Source: Nemophila menziesii
Taxonomy: Eukaryota; Streptophyta; Magnoliopsida; Boraginales; Hydrophyllaceae
Assembly: GCA_029959085.1 (NCBI GenBank)
Contig: JARWIR010000014.1
Location: 10,834,001-10,898,000 of the forward strand
Reading direction: 5' to 3'
DNA length: 64,000 bases
The notes beneath the pieces were generated by a model. That model did no database searches. It saw only the letters and a program-made list of their open reading frames with translations, and was not told the DNA's origin. A program made the position numbers and the translations under genes. Numbering within the stretch: position 1 is the stretch's first letter; each line of letters opens with the position of its first letter. Positions 12,017 through 21,010 of the stretch are shown piece after piece.

Positions 12017-12311
12017 TAGAGGTAACGCGTCTAACTTTGAAAGACGTTAAATAGAAGTGTTGTACGGGAGACAACCCACAATTTTTTTTATGTTTTTAAT
12101 TCATGTTTAGTTTAGTTCTTTTTACTTGATATTGCATATTTGAGAAAGTTATTAGTGTTTTTGATGTTCAGGAATTAAAGAAATCGAGATAGGGAGGAAA
12201 AACGAAATTTTTAGGCATATTCTGTCCTGCCCACCGGTATGCCGGCCATATGAAAGCCGGTGGGTTCAAAAGGGGTACCCACAGGTTCTTTGCCGAGGGA
12301 TGAATTTTCGA
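12017..12311 (+). other. Element A post-coding leader with palindromic repeat, interrupted by D
   Basis: This is non-coding. A conserved motif after the stop (GTCTAAC..GACGTTAA) recurs in the other elements. At 12230-12262 lies a palindromic unit (CCGGTATGCCGG ... AAGCCGGTGGG). D inserted at GCCGC (12307-12311), and the palindromic array resumes at 40130. Confidence 0.7.
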
Positions 12312-12354
12312 AGCTTGCCGCTGATGTCTCCCTAAATGTTCTAATTTTATGCCC
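12312..12354 (+). repeat. Element D 5' LTR fragment joined to inverted C LTR
   Basis: This fragment matches the first 43 bp of the D 3' LTR (38558 onward) with one difference, then switches at CCC to reverse-complement LTR sequence of C (AATATTACGCGC..). The three-base overlap at 12352-12354 fits either side. Confidence 0.8.
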
Positions 12355-12514
12355 AATATTACGCGCAAAAGTTTAATAAATCAAAAATACTAGAAATAAA
12401 GTAGGAATTCCGGATTATTGCATTTTTAACTCAAAAGTCTATCAAAATATTCCATTAAACAAAAAAAATGATGTCTCCCAAGGGTCTAAAATACGAACAA
12501 TTAGGGAGACATCA
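12352..12514 (-). repeat. Element C 3' LTR, truncated (first ~163 bp)
   Basis: It begins on the minus strand at 12514 with TGATGTCTCCC, carries the 46-bp terminal hairpin, and is nearly identical to the start of the C 5' LTR (33148 down to about 32993). It ends abruptly where D sequence begins. Confidence 0.85.
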
Positions 12515-12550
12515 AGACCCCCAACTCAAATCTTTGTCGTCCCGACAAAG
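12515..12550 (-). promoter_or_regulatory. Element C PPT and adjacent stem-loop
   Basis: The PPT on the minus strand is TTTGAGTTGGGGGTCT (12530-12515), abutting the LTR. Immediately upstream is a perfect 8-bp stem, CTTTGTCG with CGACAAAG around a GGA loop (12532-12550). It forms part of the covarying set described in the findings. Confidence 0.75.
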
Positions 12551-13387
12551 TAAAATAAACTAAAAAAAAGGGGTAGAAGTAAACGCAAGAACAAATAGAA
12601 TCTAGCAAATACACCTAAAGCAATTCTCAAGATAAATCTCATATAGCAAACTCTAGAAACTAATATACACATACATCTATACTGTAAAATCAAACACAAA
12701 TAATCTCAATCATAAAATTAAAGTAGCAATGCTTGAAGATTACACTTGTACTCATCTCTGTATGATGGCTATAGGGTGTTCCTCAATCCTAAATCGCTTT
12801 GAACGCTCCACCTAGTATTTTCCCTATCAACAGAATCATAAATTCACTATGCACTTAGGAAGCTCACTTCAAATTTACCAAATATACATCTACATCGTCC
12901 TTAAGCCAATATTAAAACCATAAAGACCTCGTGATTTGGCTCTCTCCTCACTTACCATCAACAAATGTCCTCGAGCTTGAGTTTACGCTAAAAAATGTTC
13001 TCACTCACCCATTTACGCAACAATTTAGCATCCCATGTCTACCCATTACAAATAAGATGATTTTCAGAAAAATTCCACTTTGCCGGATGTTTATTCTTTC
13101 ATATATTTCTTTTTCTTTTCTTTTCTCTTTTTTTATTTTGTACAGTTGCAAACCGGGTTCCCGGTTTCTAATGTAATGGGTTTTTCGAATTTTTTTATTT
13201 TTTCTTTCTTTTTCATTTTTTCTCATTCCCGGCAAAGGGTTACAAGTATATATCATCTGCAATTGTGCTACAATACAAAGCACATCGATCCCTACCCATT
13301 AAATTCCCCATAAGTGGACCCACCACCCCAAACTCAAGCTCGAGACATGTCTCATGATTGTGATTCAAGTGCGGGTCACATGGTCAT
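12551..13387 (-). other. Element C 3' UTR (distal part)
   Basis: Non-coding. It contains the inverted pair CTTTGCCGG (13078-13086) and CCGGCAAAG (13229-13237), and the PPT-like motif CTTGAGTTTGGGG on the minus strand at about 13325-13337. It is interrupted by element B at GTCAT (13383-13387). Short ORFs here sit in pyrimidine-rich low-complexity DNA and are not genes. Confidence 0.75.
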
Positions 13388-15184
13388 TGATGTCTCCCTA
13401 TTTGTTCTAATTATTAGCCCTATGGAGACATCATTTTAGGTGAATAATTGACTTATTAGCTAGACTTTTATGCATACTTTGTCATATTACACTTTTCCCC
13501 CTTGGAATTTAACTATTTGCATTTTCTGAGCTTTTGTGCGTAAATTTGACTATTTTTAGTGGAAAGTTAAACAGGTTCTTGAATTTCATGAAAGACCAAT
13601 CCAAGGAGAAGAAGTGAGAATAAAGTCTTAGTGTATTTTAGAGTGTTAGGAAATGTTTCTACTCGAGTTTCTATTTTTAGAGTGCACTTTCCTATTTCTA
13701 TTTCTTGAATTATTGATTTATTCTTTTTAATCATATGCGGTTTAATTATTTATTTGATGTGAAGCTTTAAAAGATAAATGGTAATTACTTAGAGACCAAG
13801 TCGAGTTAGAAAAGGAAAAGAAAACAGATTTACATGGAAATAAGAAAATTTAGGAAGGATATATGCAAAGAAGGAAAAGATAAAGCTGCCTTATGAATCT
13901 GAAATTCCAGCCACGTTTTAAAGATCAGTCCATAACTTACGATTGGCTAGGAATCTGGACGAGAGGTCTGCACCAATAGAAAGCACTTTCCAAGACAAGA
14001 AGTTTCATATATTGGAACTTCTCAAACGGATAAGTATTGAAAAAGATATGACCAAATCAAATCAGCAGCAAAATCTTACCTTTCCTAGATTTTAGGGTTA
14101 CGAATTAAAGAGTTCTTGACTTGTCTTCCACTCCAAGTAAATTCGACCTAGAGGTTCCTAACACATATAAATACACCTATTAACCTCCTCTTTCAAACAC
14201 ACTTCATATAATTATCAAAGAGGCTTAAGGATTCAAGATAGAGCAAGCAGGAAGGAAGAAAGCTAGGAGCTAGAGACTGTCTATATCTCCAATTCAAAGC
14301 CAAACCCAACCTCTTCATTAGGTTTATTTATTTTCTTTCTGTAAAACATTATGACTTTTAATTTCATTGTTTTAGTTTTATTTTCCGTTATGAGCTAAAC
14401 TTCTTAAGTGCTTGAGAATCGCTATAAGGGTTGAACCTTAATTTATTTAATTAATGCTTTCTGATTTGGGATTTTTATAATTTAATTCGAATTGAGTAAT
14501 TTAGTATTGCTTGTTATCGTAAGTTAATTTCACTATATTTAATTTGGCCAATTAGACATAGGTTTGAGTAATTAGGCTATTCACTTTGGTAGGGAAGTTA
14601 TCATCTTGACGGGGGGTTTAATTACTGACATAGGTAATAAACGTAAGATAGAAATTATTGATCCTGGCGGACTTAGTTAATCTTATAGCCAATTGGGTAG
14701 AGAACCTGACATGCGAAGGTGGATTATGATCGCCCTGGCGGGGTTTGTAACACCTGAGAATAGCTCCTAAGTCCACCCTGACGGGGGTTAGGAGAATCTA
14801 GAATCCCGACTATTACTAGTTACTAATTTGTCCCTTAGAAGCATTGATTAAGTTTATTTTGGTAAAACCTAGCTTGACTCAAGTACTATTCTCTCATCCT
14901 TTCGTCTCTTCATATTTATTTTCTTGCATTAGTTTTAATTTTAGTTTAATATTTACTTTATTTGCACTTTAGTCCTTTAATAAAAAATAAAATAAAAATC
15001 TATTTCTTTACTTTTAGTTTTCATTCAAGCAACTATTTCTATTTATTGCATAACACTTTAATCATACCTAATCCGTCTCTGAGATCGATCTCGTTTACCG
15101 GATATTACTTGGACGATCCGTACACTTGCGGTACGTGTCTTGCCTTTTTAGGTGTGTTTATTTAGAACATACTAGGAGACACCA
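13388..15184 (+). repeat. Element B 5' LTR
   Basis: It starts TGATGTCTCCCTATTTG and ends GGAGACACCA, about 1,797 bp. The 46-bp terminal hairpin has 10-bp arms. A TATA box is at 14166-14173. An apparent ORF at 14962-15165 lies inside the LTR and is not a gene. Confidence 0.92.
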
Positions 15185-15190
15185 AGTTTT

Positions 15191-15208
15191 TGGCGCCGCT
15201 GCCGGGGA
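15191..15208 (+). promoter_or_regulatory. Element B primer-binding site (tRNA-Asp type)
   Basis: The site is identical to that of element A and starts six bases after the LTR. Confidence 0.87.
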
Positions 15209-15337
15209 CGGTAGCGTGTGACCACGGTGTTAGCCGTAAGTGTTTTAGTTGCTAGTTTTTAGTTTAGTTTTAATTTTTATTTTTCAGTTTTACGCTTTGG
15301 GTTGTTCTTGCTTTCTCAGATTTACAGGTTTTGGTAT

Positions 15338-16960
15338 ATGCTTGGAGATATCGTGATCCTTGATAATCCCGAAAGCCTAGCTCGAGAGAAAAACAAAAGA
15401 GATAAAGAAGCAAGAGAACAAGCAAGGCTAAAAGAAGCAATGGCAGCATTGAATGCTCAAGATCCCGTCCTTCAAGATCCCGTAATTCAGTTGGATGAAA
15501 ACGGTCTTCCAATAGTTCCACCAGTATTACCAGTTCCACCGGTAGGAGTCCAATTACCAGTTCCTCCCGGAAATCAACAACAAGTCAACAATAATGGTGG
15601 AGTACCTCAAGATCATGGACCGCAGATCTTCCAACCAAACAACCATGGACCTTTTTGTATACAACCACTAGGACTCCGTCCTCCCGCGATTCAAGGAATT
15701 CGATTCAGACCAGACGCAAGGATGATTAATCAGTTTACAACCGTTGGACAGTATAGTGGTGCAGCTCGTGAAGATCTTTTCGTGCAATGTACAAGTTTAT
15801 GCAAATCTGTGATGCATATGTCACCCCTGGAGTAACCCAAGAACAAATGTACTTTCATATGTTTCCATTCTTCCTCACCGGAAGAGCTAGTGAGTGGTAT
15901 GACCAACAGCCACACAACGCGATTGTGACTTGGGATCAACTTCAGACAGCCTTTTTCAATAGGTACTATCCTCAAAGTGTTCGACTTAGTGGGCAATTAG
16001 ATATTGTTAGTTTTCGCCAAGAGCCAGGAGAAACTGTAGGTGCTGCATGGACTCGTTTTCAATCATTATTACGCAAGTTCCCATTACATGGGTACTCTAT
16101 TGAATTACAGCTTGGAATATTTTATCGAAGTTTAGGTGATGTTATGAAAGACAAAATCGATACTATGTGCCAAGGTGGTCTCATGATGGTCACAACTAAT
16201 CAAGCTCTGATTATCATGGACCGAATTGTGAAGAATGAAATGAGTTGGCAATCCTCGAAGTCATCGGTTAGAGCTTCTGAAAGAGGTACTTTGAATTTGG
16301 ATACAGAAACTGCTTTGAACGCTAAGATTACCGCACTTGAGAACAAGTTGAAACAACTATCTATATCAAATAAAGTTGTGGTAAATGTTGTTAATGAACC
16401 AGATTTATGTTCTAGTTGTGGAGGAGATGATCATGGCTGGGAGGAATGTGCCAACAACCCAGAATCCGTATACTTCGTTAATCAGCGAGGTAACTATTCA
16501 GGTGGTCAAGGGTATGGGAATCAAAACAGAAATCATCCAGGCTTTCAGTATTCGAATCCACAAGGGGCAGCCAATCCTGGAACATATCAACAAAGGCCTC
16601 AAGGGAACAACTATCAGTTTCGGATGCAAAACCAATACCAAGGAAATCAACCTAGAGCCGATCAAGACTCGTATGCCGACACATTAGCTCAAAAAGCGCT
16701 TCCTTCTCGACCTCAAGAAGGCGAAATTACCGCAAGTGAATTAGCACTTACTGTAACGCAATACATGACTAATGCTGAAAAGAGAGCAGATAAAATTGAA
16801 AACCAGCTATCTCGATTCATAGATGACACCCACGTGAGAGAAAATAAGATGAATGAAACATTAAAATCACATTCCGCTTCGTTAAAAGTCTTAGAGACTC
16901 AAATATCAAAGATCGCCAATAGTTTGAATGTTCGAGGTCAAGGCCAACTTTCAAGTGATA
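15338..16960 (+). pseudogene. Element B gag (one frameshift)
   Basis: The likely start is the ATG at 15338 (MLGDIVILDNPESLAREK). The N-terminus is charged, then proline-rich (VPPVLPVPPVG). The gag core starts at FRPDARMINQFTTVGQYSG and continues after a single-base deletion near 15780 with MYKFMQICDAYVTPG, FPFFLTGRASEWYD and TAFFNRYYP. A CCHC knuckle (CSSCGGDDHGWEEC) is encoded at about 16408-16449. A Gln/Asn-rich stretch and a helical segment follow. It should form the particle shell and bind RNA. The shift makes this copy unable to yield full gag unless frameshifting occurs, for which I see no slippery signal. Confidence 0.82.
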
Positions 16961-18248
16961 CGGAGGTTCCTAAGCAATTTGAAAGTTGTAACGCGATCAC
17001 ACTCAGAAGTGGGAAGAAGCTTCCACCACCACCTTTCCCGGTTATGAAAGTAAAGGAAGTAACTAGAAAAGAAAAACCGTTAGAGGAGGTGGAAGAAAAA
17101 GAAGAACCTGAAATGGTAGAAGTGGAGAAGACTCCGGAAAAGACAAAGAAGAAAGATATTATAGAAACCCGTCCTCCTCCACCATTCCCTTCCAGAGTTC
17201 AGAAGAAAGGAGATGCGGCTGAATATGAAAGATTCATGAACATGGTGAGTAAGCTCAATATTAATATACCTTTCTTAGAGGCTATCAAGGGGGTACCAAA
17301 ATATTTGAAATTCCTGAAAGAGCTCTCACAAACAAACGCCGGTATCTTGAGAATGAAATGGTAGGCTTGCCGGAAGAATGCAGTGCGATATGTCAGAGTA
17401 AGTTACCACCGAAGTTACTTGATCCTGGGAGTTTTACGATTCCCATCTCTATTGGTAATGAGTGGCAAGCAAAAGCTTTATGCGATTTGGGAGCGATTAT
17501 TAATCTTATGCCCAAATCAATTTTTGAAATTTTGAAGATAGGAGACGCAAGACCAAACTCTATGGTCTTGCAAATGGCTGACAGATCCCTCGTGCATCCA
17601 GAGGGAAGAGTAGAAAATGTCCTCGTCAAGGCATGTACGTTAATTTTTCTAGTTGATTTTGTTATAATTGACTACGACGCGGATAGGAATGTCCCCATTA
17701 TTTTGGGAAGACCATTCCTAGCCACGGGGCGTACTATAATTGATGTAGAGAATGGAAAATTGACTATGCGAATCCAAGACGAGGAAGTGAAGTTTAACAT
17801 GTTCAGACCAATGAAGTTTCCGGAATCCAAGGAGGAGTGCTTCCGGATAGATGTGATTGAACAAGAGCCAACTAAGGTTGTGGGAACCTTAGGAATGGAG
17901 GAAAAAGAGCTCAGAAAGAAACCACCTAACATAAATCCTCCATATGCTAAGAAAAATCCACACCTTGACCATGCTAAAAAGAAAGAAAAAGGGCGTACTA
18001 TGAAGGTTCCAAAAGAACCTAAGAAAGAAAGAAAGAGGAGGGCATTCAGTGTAGGCGAAGAGGTTGCAATGAAGAAGCCTGATCCCCCTCCGAAAGCGCG
18101 CAAAGCCAAGAGTTCTTGGCAAGGACCGTTCAAGGTCACAAGGGTTATCTCTGATCAATTGGTGGTAATAAAAGCTAAGGGATGCAAGTTCAATGTAGCA
18201 AATGTTGATGACCTTACTCACTGCTGGGGAGGTTATGTGAAAAAATGA
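16961..18248 (+). pseudogene. Element B protease fused to CWGGY tail (one frameshift)
   Basis: The segment begins with NAITLRSGKKLPPPPFP, a marker of the gag-protease junction in this family, then a Glu/Lys linker. A 1-base deletion near 17322 breaks FLK..ALTNKR and the frame resumes with GLPEECSAICQSKLPPKL (17358-18248). The protease has CDLGAIINLMP (DLGA core) and VPIILGRPFLATGRT. After IDVIEQE the sequence goes straight into a very basic linker (KKEKGRTMKVPKEPKKERKR), then FSVGEEVAMK, SWQGPFKVTRV and DLTHCWGGYVKK. No RT, RNase H or catalytic integrase lies between. Confidence 0.82.
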
Positions 18249-19088
18249 TGCGAGCGGTAACCCGTCGAGCTTAACGACGTTAAAAAAAAGCTAGTTACTT
18301 GTATATTAGTTTATTGCTTTAAGTTTTTCAATTCCTAGTGTATAATTCTAAGTTAGTGTTGAGTTTTAGTGTCTACTTTTAAAAGAAATGAGAAAGGTAG
18401 TGTGTTAATGGTGCAGGAATTGAGTTTGGGGTGCTAGGAAACGAAGGAAAGAACACATGGGAAAAATAGGCGCGAGGTCCGGTATACCGCTCAAGACCCC
18501 CGGTATACCGCAGGAAGAAAACCCGTGCCACGGGTTAGTAAGCTCGGGTTTATTGCCGAGAGAAAAAAAATTTGTCGATGCGCGGTCCGGTATACCGGGC
18601 TCCGGTATACCGCAGGTGGAAAAACCTGTGACACGGGTATGAAGCTCGGGTTTCTTGCCGAGAGAAAAAAATTTGTCGATGCGCGGTCCGGTATACCGGG
18701 CCATATCTCCGGTATACCGCAGCTATGTCGGTTTTGAAGAGATTGTTACCTAATACAGCTCTTACCTTAACACAAAGCAAACCCTAGCCTTTCCCATACG
18801 AATTTTCCAGCTCCCAACCTTATAAAAACACCTTGAAGCTTGATTAAACCTCCACAACAAACACATTAACATCAATAATTCTCTCCTCCATCCTCCATAA
18901 ACACATCCTCTTCATCAAATTCATCACAAAACACCATCAAGATCATCAAGCTTTCAATGATTCTTCCAAGATTAATCAAGACACCACCTTCTTTATTCAT
19001 CAAATCCAAGCTAGAAACTCAAGCTACACAAATATTTCTTAACTTTAATCTATCCTTGGTGTAACTTGAGTTTGGGGTCAAATCAATC
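18249..19088 (+). other. Element B leader with GGTATACC palindrome array and TATA box
   Basis: After the stop comes a conserved CGTCGAGC..ACGACG motif, then a PPT-like TTGAGTTTGGGGT (about 18419-18432). From 18476 to 18722 an array holds six GGTATACC palindromes (18481, 18502, 18589, 18603, 18690, 18711) interspersed with repeated CTCGGGTTT..TTGCCGAGAG blocks. TATAAAAA at 18821-18828 lies about 268 bp before the accessory ATG. A second PPT-like motif (19066-19078) sits just before that ATG. No coding function is apparent. Confidence 0.75.
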
Positions 19089-19544
19089 ATGACAAACAGA
19101 ACAGATGCTATGGATTACAAGAGGAAGTGTTATACTCTAGGGACGAACAAGAATTTGCCTGGTTTTACAATTGAAAAGGCCATCAATCTTGATGAGCCTA
19201 TTGAAGAGAAACAACAAGAAGAGGCACCTGCACAACCACTACACAAGAAATTCACAGCTAGGATGAAGGTACCATCAAAGCCTAAAGAAAAGACACCAAT
19301 CCAAGATCAAGGTTCTTCTTCTTCTCCGAATAATTCTTACACACCCCCGTGGGCTATCAAATTTCAACAACAAATCGATCATCTAAGAAAGCAAATCATA
19401 GCACTTTGGGAGGAAATTGCCAAGATAAATTCAACAAGGAGTAAGGTAACTTTGAACATGGATATTGATAATAATTCTTCTTCTTCGGAGGAGGATATGA
19501 TGGATCTTTATGGCCAGGTACCTCGTTCTAATTCTTCTTCTTAA
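19089..19544 (+). CDS. Element B short accessory protein (MTNRT..., coiled coil, acidic end)
   Basis: An intact 151-codon ORF. The N-terminus MTNRTDAMDYKRKC matches the start of the accessory ORFs of C, D and G. The middle is Lys/Pro-rich and low in complexity. Residues about 92-118 (WAIKFQQQIDHLRKQIIALWEEI) form a likely amphipathic helix or coiled coil. The C-terminus is Ser-rich and acidic, with EEDMMDLYGQ. It lacks the plant-transposon-like domain that the longer C and D proteins carry. G encodes the same short form. No known function; a structural or RNA/particle-binding role is only a guess. Confidence 0.72.
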   Translation: MTNRTDAMDYKRKCYTLGTNKNLPGFTIEKAINLDEPIEEKQQEEAPAQPLHKKFTARMKVPSKPKEKTPIQDQGSSSSPNNSYTPPWAIKFQQQIDHLRKQIIALWEEIAKINSTRSKVTLNMDIDNNSSSSEEDMMDLYGQVPRSNSSS

Positions 19545-20974
19545 TTGATGGTAGGTACTAGGTAGTTTAGTTTTTATTTTAATTGCTTTATTGAGTCTTT
19601 TTCGAGTCGTGGGGACACGACTCACTTTTGATTTTGGGGTGGGGTTCGTTGCCTCATCCCAATTTTTTGTGTTTTACATGCTTTTCAGGAAGAAATTTTT
19701 TTTAGGGTTGTGTTTGACTGTAGAGTGTTTTAAATGCCCCCATCAAGCATGATTTTTATGAATTTATGATAGAAAATAGTTGACTTTAGGAGTTAGTATA
19801 AAACGCACTTTGATTGCATGCAAACATGAGATAATTGATAGGAAGAATTAACGAACAATGCAAAAGAAGTAAACTTGTGCTTAAGGATAATGGGTGGTTT
19901 GTAGAACGTAAGATCTAAATGAGTAGAGAACCCAGTTAGGTATGAACTAGATGCAAGTTGTGTAGATAGGAAAATGATAGAGGCAGTTCTTTGTTAGCCC
20001 TTTGAATCCTTTTTGGCCGTCTATCCCTGAATTAATTTTATCCTTCTTAGCCAAATTTTTAGCCTTTAAGCCTTTAAGCCTTTCTTTTGTCGCCACATTA
20101 TAAGCCAATATCCCTCTAGATTGTTAGGCATGACCATATGAGCCGCACTTGAATCACGATCCTGAGACTTCCTGTCTTGAGCTTGAGTTTGGGGTGGTGG
20201 GTCCACTATATGATAATTTACATTGGGTTGGGATTTTTGAGCTTATCAATGATGCTTTGTGCTATACATGATGATGATTCACAGTTTTAGTATATTGTAA
20301 CCCTTTGCCGGGGTAATAGTGAATGGAAAAGAAGCTACGAGCTAAAGTTATGAAAAGGCATAACTATTGAAAAATAGCATGATATCTCAACATCAAAAAG
20401 AGAGTAAAAAATAATTGAATAAATGATTTGAAAAGAATATATATTCGGACCGGCAAAGTGGAAATTTTTAGATGAATCATCCTTAGTGCTTATTGGGTTA
20501 ATTTGGGGACGCTAAATTAAGCACATCAAATGGGTTGAGTGAGAACGTTATCCAAGTGTAAACTCAAGCTCTTGGACAGTTTGTTGATGGTAAGTGAAGA
20601 GACAGCCAAAAGCTCATTTCAAATTTACCAAATATACATACCATACCGTCCTTCAGCCTACGCTAAAATCGTAAAGACCTCGTGATTCCTAAATGCATAG
20701 TGAGTTGATAGGGAGTATGCTAAGTGGAGCGTTCAAAGCAAGTAAAGATTGAGGAACACCCTATAGCCACCATCTTGAGATAAGTAATAAGCGTAACCTT
20801 CTAGCATTGAGAAATTAATTTTGGATTGATATTATTTTGTATTTTATGATAAGTGTATGTGTATATTAATTCATAGATTACACTATATGAGATTTATTTT
20901 AAGTGGTACTTTGGGAATATTTTCGAGATTCTACCTTTTGCATTCACCTAAAAGGGGCCTTTGTTTTAATTTTA
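19545..20974 (+). other. Element B 3' UTR with conserved hairpins
   Basis: It contains a perfect 8-bp stem-loop GAGTCGTG..CACGACTC (19604-19623), PPT-like motifs at about 19626-19640 and 20183-20195, and the inverted pair CTTTGCCGG (20303-20311) / CCGGCAAAG (20450-20458). No ORF is credible. The same landmarks recur in C, D and G in the same order. Confidence 0.78.
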
Positions 20975-21010
20975 CTTTGTCGGGACGACAAAGGTTTGAG
21001 TTGGGGGTCT
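20975..21010 (+). promoter_or_regulatory. Element B PPT and adjacent stem-loop
   Basis: Stem CTTTGTCG (20975-20982), loop GGA, stem CGACAAAG (20986-20993), then the PPT TTTGAGTTGGGGGTCT (20995-21010) abutting the 3' LTR. Confidence 0.8.

Noticed and set aside
13005..13313. Lysine-rich or phenylalanine-rich small ORFs in 3' UTRs (also at 37779-38080 and 56502-56693)
   Set aside because: They are translations of the pyrimidine/purine-rich loop between the CTTTGCCGG arms and are not conserved as proteins.
14962..15165. 67-codon ORF repeated at 14962 and 22589
   Set aside because: Both copies lie inside LTRs of element B; the repetition reflects LTR identity.
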